Positions 1 through 8,760 of a stretch of DNA of 64,000 bases are shown here, in pieces. How positions within the stretch are numbered: position 1 is the stretch's first letter; the number at the start of each line of letters is the position of its first letter. The notes below the pieces were generated by a model. It saw nothing but the letters and a program-made list of their open reading frames with translations, did no database searches and was not told where the DNA came from. The stretch covers positions 248,001-312,000 of the forward strand of contig NZ_LMIU01000022.1 of NCBI RefSeq assembly GCF_001428845.1, written 5' to 3'. Source of the stretch: Achromobacter sp. Root83. GTDB lineage: Bacteria > Pseudomonadota > Gammaproteobacteria > Burkholderiales > Burkholderiaceae_B. A program made the translations under genes and the position numbers.

Positions 1-307
1 GCCCACCGAAGCCTTCGCCGCGCTGGCCGCCGGCGCCGACGTGCTGAAGATGTTCCCCGCCGAACAACTGGGCCCCGTCGTGCTGAAGGCCTGGCGCGCC
101 GTGATGCGTCCGCCGATCGCACTGGTCCCCGTGGGCGGCATCACGCCCGACAACCTTTCCACTTACGCCCAGGCGGGCGCCAGCGGCTTCGGCCTGGGCT
201 CCGCCTTGTACAAACCCGGCCTGTCCGCCGAAGAAACCGGCCAGAACGCGCGCGCATTCGTCGCCGCCTGGCAACGCGCCTATCCCGCCCAGGAGACCCA
301 AGCATGA
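1..307 (+). CDS. dgoA: 2-dehydro-3-deoxy-6-phosphogalactonate aldolase, 3' end (partial)
   Basis: The open frame enters from the left edge and stops at 307, so only about the last 101 codons are present. The fragment carries the KDPG/KDPGal aldolase Schiff-base block L-K-M-F-P-A-E (lysine at codon 16 of the visible part) and the phosphate-binding V-P-V-G-G-I-T followed by G-F-G-L-G-S-A-L. The family cleaves 2-dehydro-3-deoxy-6-phosphogalactonate to pyruvate and glyceraldehyde-3-phosphate in the cytoplasmic De Ley-Doudoroff galactonate route. Its stop overlaps the start of the dehydratase by four bases (ATGA), which implies translational coupling. The order aldolase-dehydratase-transporter matches known dgo operons, so the assignment to DgoA rather than Eda is well supported by context. 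Confidence 0.9.
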   Translation, partial: PTEAFAALAAGADVLKMFPAEQLGPVVLKAWRAVMRPPIALVPVGGITPDNLSTYAQAGASGFGLGSALYKPGLSAEETGQNARAFVAAWQRAYPAQETQA

Positions 308-1452
308 AGATCACCAAGCTCACTACCTACATCGTGCCGCCCCGGTGGTGCTTCCTGAAGATCGAAACGGACGAGGGCATCGTCGGCTGGGGCGAACCCG
401 TCGTCGAAGGCCGCGCGCATTCAGTGGCGGCTGCCGTCGAGGAACTGTCCGACTATCTGATCGGCAAGGACCCCCGCAACATCGAAGACCACTGGACGGT
501 GCTGTACCGTGGCGGCTTCTATCGCGGCGGCGCCATCCACATGAGCGCGCTGGCCGGCATCGACCAGGCGCTGTGGGACATCAAGGGCAAGCACCTGGGC
601 GTGCCCGTGTCGCAGTTGTTGGGCGGCAATGTGCGCGACCGCATCCGTGTGTATTCGTGGATCGGCGGCGACCGGCCGGCCGACACCGCCGCGGCCGCCA
701 AGAGCGCCGTGGAACGCGGCTTCACCGCCGTGAAGATGAACGGCACCGAAGAGCTGCAGTACATCGACTCGTTCGACAAGGTTGAAAAATGCCTGGAGAA
801 CGTGGCCGCCGTGCGCGACGCCGTCGGCCCCAATGTGGGCATCGGCGTGGACTTCCACGGCCGCGTCCACAAGCCCATGGCCAAGGTGCTGATGAAAGAG
901 CTGGACCCGTTCAAGCTCATGTTCATCGAAGAACCCGTGCTGAGCGAACACTACGAAGCGCTGAAGGAACTGGCCCCGCTGACGTCCACGCCCATCGCGC
1001 TGGGCGAACGCCTGTTCTCGCGCTGGGACTTCAAGCGCGTGCTGTCCGAAGGCTACGTGGACATCATCCAGCCGGATCCGTCGCACGCCGGCGGCATCAC
1101 CGAGACCCGCAAGATCGCCGCCATGGCCGAGGCCTATGACGTGGCCCTGGCCCTGCACTGCCCGCTGGGCCCCATCGCCCTGGCCACCTGCCTGCAGATC
1201 GACGCCGGCTGCTACAACGCCTTCATCCAGGAACAAAGCCTGGGCATCCACTACAACGCCGCCAACGACCTGCTGGACTACGTCAGCAACCGCGAGGTCT
1301 TCGCCTACGAGGACGGCATGGTCGCGATTCCGCAAGGCCCGGGCCTGGGCATCGAGGTGAACGAGGAATACGTCAAGGAACGCGCGGCCGTGGGCCACCG
1401 CTGGCGCAACCCCATCTGGCGCCACGCCGACGGCAGCTTCGCCGAGTGGTAA
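304..1452 (+). CDS. dgoD: D-galactonate dehydratase
   Basis: A 382-residue enolase-superfamily protein of the mandelate racemase/galactonate dehydratase type. It removes water from D-galactonate to give 2-dehydro-3-deoxy-galactonate. The N-terminal capping domain (about 1-115) begins M-K-I-T-K-L-T-T-Y. The barrel contains the three expected metal ligands: Asp in G-V-D-F-H-G, Glu in F-I-E-E-P and Glu in A-L-G-E-R. The family's catalytic histidines are seen in D-F-H-G-R and L-H-C-P-L-G-P. The C-terminus, with W-R-N-P-I-W and the final F-A-E-W, is typical of DgoD. Length is normal. The ATG overlaps the aldolase stop, and a gene for a matching MFS transporter follows, which together make a galactonate operon. 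Confidence 0.95.
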   Translation: MKITKLTTYIVPPRWCFLKIETDEGIVGWGEPVVEGRAHSVAAAVEELSDYLIGKDPRNIEDHWTVLYRGGFYRGGAIHMSALAGIDQALWDIKGKHLGVPVSQLLGGNVRDRIRVYSWIGGDRPADTAAAAKSAVERGFTAVKMNGTEELQYIDSFDKVEKCLENVAAVRDAVGPNVGIGVDFHGRVHKPMAKVLMKELDPFKLMFIEEPVLSEHYEALKELAPLTSTPIALGERLFSRWDFKRVLSEGYVDIIQPDPSHAGGITETRKIAAMAEAYDVALALHCPLGPIALATCLQIDAGCYNAFIQEQSLGIHYNAANDLLDYVSNREVFAYEDGMVAIPQGPGLGIEVNEEYVKERAAVGHRWRNPIWRHADGSFAEW

Positions 1453-1478
1453 GCCGATAAAAGAGAGAGGAGACCCCA

Positions 1479-2789
1479 TTGTCCACCGCCACCCACGCGG
1501 GCCTGCAAAGCGCCCAGCGGCCCACCCGCAGCCGCTACATCATCATGGTGATGCTGTTCATCACCGTCGTCATCAACTACCTGGACCGCAGCAATCTGTC
1601 CATCGCCGCGCCCGCCCTGAAGGACGAGTTCGGCCTGGACACCTGGCATGAAGGCCTGATCCTGTCGGCCTTCGGCTGGACGTATGCCGCCATGCAGATT
1701 CCCGGCGGCTGGCTGGTGGACCGCGTGTCTCCCCGCGTGCTGTATGCCGCCGCGCTGATCCTGTGGTCGGCGGCCACCTTTTTCATGGGCTTTGCCGGCA
1801 GCTTCGTCATCCTGTTCGTGCTGCGCCTGGCCGTGGGCGCGCTGGAGGCCCCGGCCTATCCCATCAACAACCGCGTCGTCACCACCTGGTTCCCGGAACG
1901 CGAACGGGCCACCGCCATCGGCTTCTATACCTCCGGCCAGTTCGTCGGCCTGGCGTTCCTGACGCCGGTGCTGGCCTGGCTGCAGCACCACTACGGCTGG
2001 CACATGGTGTTCGTCAGCACCGGTTTGCTCGGCATCGTCTGGGGCGTGCTGTGGTTCATGATCTACCGCGAACCGCGTCAGTTCAAGGGCGCCAATGCCG
2101 CCGAAATCGAGCTGATCCAGCAAGGCGGCGGCGTGGTCGACCTGGACAAGCGAGTCCGGGAAAAGAAGGCCCCCTTCAACTGGAACGACCTGGGCCTGGT
2201 CATGTCCAAGCGCAAGCTCTGGGGCGTGTACCTGGGCCAGTTCTGCCTGACGTCCACGCTATGGTTCTTCCTGACCTGGTTCCCCACCTACCTGGTCAAG
2301 TACCGCGGCATGGACTTCATCAAATCCGGCTTCCTGGCGTCCGTGCCCTTCCTGGCCGCTTTCGTCGGCGTGCAGTGTTCGGGCGTGCTGTCCGACTTCC
2401 TGATCCGCCGCGGCGCCACCGTGGGCGTGGCTCGCAAGCTGCCCATCATCCTGGGCCTCTTGATCTCCACGTCCATGATCGGCGCCAACTTCACGGACTC
2501 GACGCCCTGGGTCATCTTCTTCCTGGCCGTGGCGTTCTTCGGCAACGGGCTGGCGTCGATCACGTGGTCGCTCGTATCCACGCTGGCGCCGGTGCGCCTC
2601 TTGGGCCTGACCGGCGGCGTGTTCAACTTCGTCGGCAACCTGTCGTCGATCTGCACACCCATCGTCATCGGCTTCCTGGTGTCCAAGGACAGCTTCGCCC
2701 CCGCCATCGTGTACGTGTCGTCGCTGGCCTTGCTGGGCGCGCTGTCGTACATCCTGCTGGTGGGCAAGGTGGAACGGATAGAGGCCTGA
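1479..2789 (+). CDS. dgoT: MFS transporter, probable D-galactonate:H+ symporter
   Basis: A 436-residue major facilitator of the anion:cation symporter (ACS) family with about 12 hydrophobic segments. The N-terminal Y-L-D-R-S-N-L-S-I-A-A-P block in the first helix region and the G-G-W-L-V-D-R loop are characteristic of DgoT/GudP/ExuT relatives. The start is a TTG at 1479 preceded by a purine-rich ribosome site (AGAGAGAGGAG); no in-frame ATG lies nearby. It sits 26 bases after dgoD in the same direction and ends just before a strong hairpin. The substrate is inferred from operon position; the ACS family also transports glucarate, tartrate and phthalate. Confidence 0.85.
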   Translation: MSTATHAGLQSAQRPTRSRYIIMVMLFITVVINYLDRSNLSIAAPALKDEFGLDTWHEGLILSAFGWTYAAMQIPGGWLVDRVSPRVLYAAALILWSAATFFMGFAGSFVILFVLRLAVGALEAPAYPINNRVVTTWFPERERATAIGFYTSGQFVGLAFLTPVLAWLQHHYGWHMVFVSTGLLGIVWGVLWFMIYREPRQFKGANAAEIELIQQGGGVVDLDKRVREKKAPFNWNDLGLVMSKRKLWGVYLGQFCLTSTLWFFLTWFPTYLVKYRGMDFIKSGFLASVPFLAAFVGVQCSGVLSDFLIRRGATVGVARKLPIILGLLISTSMIGANFTDSTPWVIFFLAVAFFGNGLASITWSLVSTLAPVRLLGLTGGVFNFVGNLSSICTPIVIGFLVSKDSFAPAIVYVSSLALLGALSYILLVGKVERIEA

Positions 2790-2825
2790 AGCGCCTGCAC
2801 GCTGAAACCCCGTTCAAGGCATGAA

Positions 2826-2857
2826 CAACAAGGGCGTCCGGATGGACGCCCTTGTTG
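2826..2857. terminator. Bidirectional intrinsic terminator
   Basis: A perfect 14-bp inverted repeat (arm CAACAAGGGCGTCC, 4-base loop) lies between the converging transporter and autotransporter genes. The bases flanking the stem give only a short U-tract in either direction, so it probably serves both transcripts with moderate strength. Confidence 0.8.
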
Positions 2858-2904
2858 CATCGGGCCGCGGCGCAGCCAGCATGCCTTTCGCGGCGGTCAG
2901 CGCA

Positions 2905-5900
2905 TCAGAACTGCCAGCGCATGTTGACGTTGGCCGAGTGTTCGCGGCTGCCGCTGGCGTATTGCCCGGAATAGCCCAGGCCCAGCGAGGCCGAGCGGCC
3001 GATCGCCACTTCCGCGCCCAGTTCCAGCACTGCCGCATCGCGCCCGATGGGTGCGCCAGCCACGGTGAAGGCTTGCCCGGCATCGAACGCCAGGACCGAC
3101 TCGGGTTTCACGTCGCCGAACACGTGGCGCCAGCCCACGGTGCCGTAGACCCGGCCCTGACGGCCCGCGGCGTCGAACCCCTGCGCGGCGCGCAGGCCCA
3201 GGGTGGAGTGCGTCTGTTGCGTGCTGCCGGACTCACCGGACAAGGCCGCATCGCCGCCGCTTTCCGAAAAGCCCCGGGTGCGCAGATCGCTCCAGGCCAG
3301 ACCCGCGAACGGCTCCAGCGTGGTGCGTTCGGCCAGTTTCCAGGCATAGGACAGTTCGGTGAAGATCTGGCTGGTGCTGGCGCCGTAGTCCGCCGTCAGC
3401 GCGGCGGTCTGGCTGTCGGCGTAGCGCCGCGTGGAAATGTCGTGCCAGGTGTAGCCGGCGCCGGTCAGGAACTGCCAGGCGCCGGGGCCGGAAGCAAACG
3501 ACTTTCCGCCATAGACCAGCGCGCTGTAGCTGCCCACGTCCGCCTGTGAAGACCGATCGTCCACACGGGCCTTGCTATCGGTGAACCCCACCGCGCCCCC
3601 GACACGCCAGCCAGGACCCACCGGGCGATCGGCGCCCATGAACAATCCGCCAACGTGCTGACGGATGCGCGCGGCGTTGCCGTCGCCATCGATGGTTTGC
3701 CAATTGCCCACGACCTCGGCCCAGGCCGGCAAGGCGCCGGAGACGGGCAGTTGCGACGCGGAAACCGGCGCATCGGAAACGCCCGACGCGGCAGTGGGAG
3801 CGCCGGGCAGCGCACCGGCCTGAAGATTCGCGCGCAGCTTGGCCAGGGGCGTGGCGCGGACCTGCGCCGCGCCCTGAAGCAAGGTGTTGGTCACGCTGGC
3901 ATGGACTTCGCCAGACAGGCTGTCGAAGGCGTCTTCGGTCTGGCCCTGCGCCAGCGTGGCCACATACTGACGCAGCGCGCTGTCGTTGCCCAGGCTTTCC
4001 AGGGCGCCGGCCACGGCGCGCTGGTTGGGCGTGTTGGCGCCCGTGGGAAAGGCGCGCGTCTGCAGCAGGCCCAGCGACACGTCGGTGGCGGTGTAGGACA
4101 AGCGGGGATCCAGGAACGCGTAGTTCGAGGTCACGCTGTCGAACTGGCCCTGGACCGCATTGGCGTGCAGGATGTTGTAACTGACATTGGGCGCGAAGTT
4201 GCCGTCGGGCCCCACGTGCAGCACGGAACCGGCCAGGCGCGCGGTGCCGTTCACCACCACGCGGTCGCTGTCCGCCGAACCCGGCGCGGCCTCGACGTGG
4301 TAGTTCGACCCGGGCGCGAAGGTCAGGTCGCCATTGACGGTCAGCGTACCGATGGAATTGCCCGGGCTAAGGGTGGAACCAGCGGCCAGGGTCGTGGAAC
4401 CCACCGAGCCCGAGCCGCCCAGCATGGCGCCAGCGCCCACGCTGACGGGACCGGCCAGCGCGCCATTCACCTTGAGCGAACCGCCCGACACGGTCGTCAT
4501 ACCGGCGTTGCTGCTGTTGCCGGTAAGAATCACATCACCAGACATGAGGTTGACCCGGCCGTTGCCTTCAATGCTGCCGCCGAACGTCAGGGCAGGCCCG
4601 ACGAAATTGAAGAGCAGCTCGCCGTCGCCCGCGCCGAACCGCAGCACCGGCGTGTCCAGCGTGCCCCCAGGCGCCGCTCCGAAGCCCTCGGGCGCGCCCA
4701 CGACGAGCCCCCCTTTGGAGCCGGCGGCGTCTGCAATCACGACTTCACTTGCGCTCAACGTACCGCCGAACGCCACGATGGCCCGGCCTTCGCCAGCCCC
4801 GCCCACGGTGACAGGGCCCGTGGATTTCCAGCTGGACCCGCTGCCCGCGATCGTCATGTTTCCGTAGGAACCGGCTTGCCGGCCCAACGTTCCGTCCAGG
4901 CTGGACAGGTGGCCGCCGTTCAGGATGGCCACGCCGCCGCGCGCGCCGCTCTTGTCCCCGACGACGAAAATGCCGCTGTTGATCCAGGAAGATCCGGCCC
5001 CGGCGATGTTCGCCGTGCTATCCGGGCCGGCATCCGCCCCCACGAAACCGGACGTGCCGCTCAGCGTCGCCCCTTCCGCGATGGCCAACGTGCCTTGGCC
5101 CAGATTGCCCACCATGACCGGCCCGGAACTGGTCCAGGAGGTGCCTGCGTTCACCAACATCACGATGCCGGAGGAGCCTGCCTGGTCACCGACAACGAGG
5201 CCGCCGCTTTGAATGGTGCCGGTGTTGCCGGCGATGACCGAACCCATGCCGTTACGGCCCACCACCACCGCCAACCCCGCATCGACGCTCGACCCCGCGC
5301 CATCGATCAGCAGGGAGCCCGTAGACCGGGCGGTGTCGCCCAGCACGATCTCGGTGGCAAGCAGCGTTGCGCCGGCCATCACGTTCACCGAGCCGCGCGC
5401 GGTGGTGCTGGGCGCGGCGGATTGGTCGCCGCCGATCAGCAGCCGGGTCGCCTGCAAGGTCGAGCCCGCGTCCGACACGATCACTTCGCCCACGGCATCG
5501 CCACTGCTGCCGACCGCCAGCATGGCAGCCTGCACCACGCCCTGGTCGTGGATCGTCAGCGAGCCGGTGCCCAGGTCGCCGACGAACAGCCCGCCCAGCG
5601 ACTCAAGCCGGTTGCCCAAGCCCGTGATGGAGATCGCGCCCGAGCTGCCGGCGCCTTTGCCTATCGTTCCACCCATCGTGTTCCAGACATTGCCGCCGCC
5701 GAGCGTGCCCAGGGCTGCCGTCCCGCCGGAGCCCGCGGCATTGCCCACCACGAAGCTGGTGGTGGTCAGTCCGCCACCCGGCCGGAAAATCAGCGCGGCG
5801 GGGCCGGTGTCGCCCAGCATCAGCGATCCCGCGCTCTGGACGCCGTCCAGTTCGACGGTGCCCGTGGGAATCAAGACGTCGTCGGCGATTCCGGGCACGG

Positions 5901-6075
5901 TGCCGCCCCAGTTCGCGGCGTCGCTCCATAGATTCAGCCCTCCGCCGACCCAAGTGATCGTCGCGGCGGCGGCGGGTTGCGATCCGAGGCCCCATGCCGC
6001 CGCGATGGCGATTGCCGCGGACAGCGGACGCAGGGGAAAGAAGGGAATGCTGCGGGACAGGCGCTTGGGGTTCAT
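2905..6075 (-). CDS. Autotransporter outer-membrane protein (type Va) with repetitive passenger
   Basis: A 1056-residue protein with a Sec signal peptide (basic start, hydrophobic core ending in A-A-A-A near residue 38). The long passenger is built of Gly/Ser/Thr-rich repeats with recurring V-G-D-x-A-G-S-x-G and G-x-G-S-S-W units, as in beta-helical passengers of the autotransporter-associated repeat class. Around residues 540-580 there is a Gly/Ser-rich linker containing S-T-L-S-P-G-N-S-I-G-T-L, the usual junction before the barrel-proximal region. The last 270 or so residues form the autotransporter beta-barrel and end in alternating aromatic residues with a terminal N-M-R-W-Q-F, the classic BamA recognition end. 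No protease or lipase catalytic motif is evident, so a surface adhesin or structural role is inferred. The PAS regulator divergently encoded upstream may control it. Confidence 0.92.
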   Translation of the reverse strand: MNPKRLSRSIPFFPLRPLSAAIAIAAAWGLGSQPAAAATITWVGGGLNLWSDAANWGGTVPGIADDVLIPTGTVELDGVQSAGSLMLGDTGPAALIFRPGGGLTTTSFVVGNAAGSGGTAALGTLGGGNVWNTMGGTIGKGAGSSGAISITGLGNRLESLGGLFVGDLGTGSLTIHDQGVVQAAMLAVGSSGDAVGEVIVSDAGSTLQATRLLIGGDQSAAPSTTARGSVNVMAGATLLATEIVLGDTARSTGSLLIDGAGSSVDAGLAVVVGRNGMGSVIAGNTGTIQSGGLVVGDQAGSSGIVMLVNAGTSWTSSGPVMVGNLGQGTLAIAEGATLSGTSGFVGADAGPDSTANIAGAGSSWINSGIFVVGDKSGARGGVAILNGGHLSSLDGTLGRQAGSYGNMTIAGSGSSWKSTGPVTVGGAGEGRAIVAFGGTLSASEVVIADAAGSKGGLVVGAPEGFGAAPGGTLDTPVLRFGAGDGELLFNFVGPALTFGGSIEGNGRVNLMSGDVILTGNSSNAGMTTVSGGSLKVNGALAGPVSVGAGAMLGGSGSVGSTTLAAGSTLSPGNSIGTLTVNGDLTFAPGSNYHVEAAPGSADSDRVVVNGTARLAGSVLHVGPDGNFAPNVSYNILHANAVQGQFDSVTSNYAFLDPRLSYTATDVSLGLLQTRAFPTGANTPNQRAVAGALESLGNDSALRQYVATLAQGQTEDAFDSLSGEVHASVTNTLLQGAAQVRATPLAKLRANLQAGALPGAPTAASGVSDAPVSASQLPVSGALPAWAEVVGNWQTIDGDGNAARIRQHVGGLFMGADRPVGPGWRVGGAVGFTDSKARVDDRSSQADVGSYSALVYGGKSFASGPGAWQFLTGAGYTWHDISTRRYADSQTAALTADYGASTSQIFTELSYAWKLAERTTLEPFAGLAWSDLRTRGFSESGGDAALSGESGSTQQTHSTLGLRAAQGFDAAGRQGRVYGTVGWRHVFGDVKPESVLAFDAGQAFTVAGAPIGRDAAVLELGAEVAIGRSASLGLGYSGQYASGSREHSANVNMRWQF

Positions 6076-6425
6076 TCTTGGGATTCCGGTTAGCAGTCTG
6101 CCGAGTGTTCAGCGTGGGCCAACTGGCGCAGTCGGCCGCGCTTTTCTCCATCCCTCGGCCTGCGGCGACGTGGAGTATAGGTTTTTGAATTCCTCTGAAG
6201 CTGAGCAAAGCTGAGCGCCAAACACGGGGTTCAGGCCCGCCGTGCGGACGCGTTATTGATTGCATTTTTATGACTGCCACTCGGGTGCAGCCGCGCGCCA
6301 ACGCCGACTCGAAACGTAACGGCGAGGTTTCACAAAATTGCTACCGGAAGGGGAACTTTGGTTACACTTGCCGACGGTAAGACCAGTACGGTTTTACTGG
6401 TCACCCCCGCCATACAGGAATTCTC
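6076..6425. promoter_or_regulatory. Divergent promoter region between autotransporter and PAS regulator
   Basis: This 350-bp non-coding stretch must hold promoters for both flanking genes. Two structures are visible. A direct repeat AAGCTGAGC occurs at 6198-6206 and 6208-6216, one helical turn apart. An 8-bp inverted repeat GACCAGTA / TACTGGTC with a 6-base spacer lies at 6381-6402, only 24 bases before the PAS gene start, where it could be an operator or a leader hairpin. No confident -35/-10 pair was identified. Confidence 0.45.
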
Positions 6426-7142
6426 ATGTCCGCCCCGCCGCCCGCCGACTTGATGCCGATGCTTTTGGACGCGGTCTGCGTCGTGAATGAATCCGGCACC
6501 TTCCTATCGGTGACAGGCGCCTGCGAACAGATCTTTGGCTATACCCCCGAAGAGATGGCCGGGCGCCAGATGATGGACTTGATCTACGAGCCCGACCGCG
6601 CCGCGACGTTGGCCGCCGTTGAGCGGCTCATGGGTGGCAAGCTCCAATACGATTTCGAAAATCGCTACGTGCGCAAGGATGGCCGGGTCGTCCGCATCAT
6701 GTGGTCGGCGCGCTGGTACCCGGAAAGAAAAATACGTGTCGCCGTCGCGCGCGACGTCACCGACAGGCAGGCGCCTTCGGCGGAAACGGAAGCGGACACG
6801 GCGCCAGGGCAGGTATCACCGTGGCAGCTATGCAGTTCGCCGCCCAGCCTGGTGCCCCCCGGCGAGCCTCCCATTCCCTTGTCGCACCAGGACTACACCG
6901 TCCTGGCCACGCTGGCCACCCGCGACAAGGGCGCCAGCCGTAAGGAAATCGTGGAGGCGCTGGGAAAGGATTATTGGACCTACGACCGGCGCAGCCTCGA
7001 TACCCAGATGCGCCGGCTGCGCCGCAAGGTCGAACAGGCCTGCGACCGCCAGTTGCCCGTGGCGACGCTCAGAGGCATGGGCTATCGGTTCTACGATCCC
7101 ATCGAACTCAGAAAACAAGGCGAATCGCCCCGCGCGGCGTAG
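6426..7142 (+). CDS. PAS domain / OmpR-type winged-helix transcriptional regulator
   Basis: A 238-residue protein in two parts. Residues 10-110 form a PAS domain with the family pattern (V-V-N-E-S-G-T-F at the start, I-F-G-Y-T-P-E-E-M-A-G-R, then Y-V-R-K-D-G-R-V-V-R-I-M-W-S-A-R-W). Residues 145-230 resemble the OmpR/PhoB C-terminal winged helix: L-S-H-Q-D-Y-T-V-L at the start, L-D-T-Q-M-R-R-L-R-R-K-V-E as recognition helix, and G-M-G-Y-R-F at the end. There is no receiver domain and no transmembrane segment, so sensing would be cytoplasmic and direct. An AGGAA ribosome site precedes the ATG by five bases. It is divergent from the autotransporter, which is its most likely target, though it could equally act on the operon downstream. 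Confidence 0.88.
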   Translation: MSAPPPADLMPMLLDAVCVVNESGTFLSVTGACEQIFGYTPEEMAGRQMMDLIYEPDRAATLAAVERLMGGKLQYDFENRYVRKDGRVVRIMWSARWYPERKIRVAVARDVTDRQAPSAETEADTAPGQVSPWQLCSSPPSLVPPGEPPIPLSHQDYTVLATLATRDKGASRKEIVEALGKDYWTYDRRSLDTQMRRLRRKVEQACDRQLPVATLRGMGYRFYDPIELRKQGESPRAA

Positions 7143-7311
7143 ATGCGCTGCGCAGGCCCGCGGCGTACGGCCTGCTAGGCCGGCCGCGACGCGCGTTGCG
7201 CCCGCCCCCCTTCACTAGCCAATTACCGTGCGCCGGGAAAAATATCCCGCGAAGTGTTACATTTTATTTCTTTCGTAATTTCATTCTCGACTTTGGCTTA
7301 GAAAAAACAAA

Positions 7312-8760
7312 ATGCAGCCCGAACTGAAAGAACTATCGCCGCTGGCCAATCTGATCGTCGATCGCGCGATCGACAACACCAACCGGAAACTGATCGGCGG
7401 CTTTCGCAACAAGAACAATTCGCGCCCCGGCGCAAAAACCACCAAGCCAGGCAGCGTGGCCAAGGATGCACTGAACGCGACGTCGGCCCAGAGCGTCATG
7501 GACGTGGCCAATCGCGGTGTGGCCTGGCGCGAAATGATCGAGAAAAGCCTTACGCACGGGATCTCCACGCTGAAAACGATGAAGTTCGACGGTGAATTCA
7601 GCGTCAAGGACGGCTTGGCGACGGGCCTGGATGCCGTGCCAAACAAGCCCGGCGTCTACGTGGTCACCAACAAGCACAACGAGGTCATGTATGTCGGCGA
7701 CAGCACCAAGCTTCAGAGCCGCTGGCACGCTGGCCATCTGAACGAGTTCAGGCAGGGCGAGCGAGCCCAAGCGCCGTACAAGCTGGCGGACGAATTCAAG
7801 GACGGCTGCACCGTCAAATACGTGGTGATGGACTCCGAGGAAACGGCCGCCGCGCTGGAAGCGTATCTGATCCGCACGGAACAGCCCCCCGCCAACAAGC
7901 GCGAAGAGCTGCTGAACGAGCAGGGCAAGCGCCCGAATATCGAGGCGAAGAAAATGAAGGATGCCGCCGGCTCCGCGGCGTCCCTGCTGCAGGGCGCGGC
8001 CAAGGAAGCCGCCAAGAACAGCGGCTGGGTAGTGCTTGAACAATTGACCGCCGCAGCGCTGAAAGCCCTGAAAGACGAACTCGTGGATATCTTCGGCGGC
8101 GGCAAGTCGACCATCCTGGCCCGTCTCCAGCGCTTTTGCGAGAAAGTCTGGAGCATTGTGAAGCGCATCATCGAAGCGCCCTTGCAGCTTCTGAAAGGGA
8201 TATTCGAGTTCATCGTCAATGCGCTGTCCAAGACCATCCGGCAGATTTACCAATTGGCGCGCAACATATTCGATCTGGGCGCGGCGGCCTGGTCGCTGTT
8301 CAAGGACGCGGGCAGCATGAGCAAGGCGGATCTCGTGACGAAGATCACCGAGACCATCATTGTCAGCGGCAGCCTCGTCATCTGGGATGGCCTGGACCCC
8401 ATCATCGAATCCCAGCTCATCCCGCTGCTTGGCCCCGTGGCGCCCTATCTGGCGGCAGCGATCTCAGCCATGGGATTTGGCCTTTCCAGCCACTACCTGC
8501 AGCAGTTCGTTCCCAGCATCGTTGAATTCCTGATCAATTCCCGCACGGGCCATCACGAAGCGCTGCAAGCGCAACGCGAGGCCTGCATGCAGCTCATCAC
8601 GCTGAACGAGCAGCAGTTCGAAACTGTCAATGTGCTTGGCCGCTACGTGGAGTCATCGCTGACCCTGGAGATTGAAACCAAGGCGCATGTCCGCGAGTTG
8701 TCTCAGCATTCCGCAATCAAGCCCCTCGATATCCGCAACCTGTTAGCGAGCAGCAAATGA
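7312..8760 (+). CDS. GIY-YIG nuclease-like protein with long C-terminal helical/membrane region
   Basis: A 482-residue protein. Residues 110-200 form a GIY-YIG domain with all key positions: G-V-Y at 114-116, Y-V-G at 127-129, Arg137, Glu183 in L-E-A-Y-L-I and Asn195 in Q-P-P-A-N. An N-terminal extension of about 110 residues precedes it. The remaining 280 residues are predicted helical, with amphipathic stretches at about 265-320 and two hydrophobic segments around 345-410 (V-S-G-S-L-V-I-W; L-L-G-P-V-A-P-Y-L-A-A-A-I) that could insert in a membrane. I do not recognise this C-terminal region. The gene opens a three-gene operon, overlaps the next gene by four bases, and is preceded by an AT-rich leader unlike its surroundings and without a clear Shine-Dalgarno. 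A DNA-targeting or defence role is inferred, not shown. Confidence 0.8.
   Translation: MQPELKELSPLANLIVDRAIDNTNRKLIGGFRNKNNSRPGAKTTKPGSVAKDALNATSAQSVMDVANRGVAWREMIEKSLTHGISTLKTMKFDGEFSVKDGLATGLDAVPNKPGVYVVTNKHNEVMYVGDSTKLQSRWHAGHLNEFRQGERAQAPYKLADEFKDGCTVKYVVMDSEETAAALEAYLIRTEQPPANKREELLNEQGKRPNIEAKKMKDAAGSAASLLQGAAKEAAKNSGWVVLEQLTAAALKALKDELVDIFGGGKSTILARLQRFCEKVWSIVKRIIEAPLQLLKGIFEFIVNALSKTIRQIYQLARNIFDLGAAAWSLFKDAGSMSKADLVTKITETIIVSGSLVIWDGLDPIIESQLIPLLGPVAPYLAAAISAMGFGLSSHYLQQFVPSIVEFLINSRTGHHEALQAQREACMQLITLNEQQFETVNVLGRYVESSLTLEIETKAHVRELSQHSAIKPLDIRNLLASSK

Noticed and set aside
3655-5931. Long open frame of 758 codons on the plus strand
   Set aside because: It is antisense to the autotransporter, rich in Arg/His/Ala/Gly, and arises from GC-rich codon bias.
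8091-8115. G-G-G-K-S-T in the GIY-YIG protein as a Walker A motif
   Set aside because: The required spacing G-x-x-x-x-G-K-S/T is not met and no Walker B or other ATPase motif follows.
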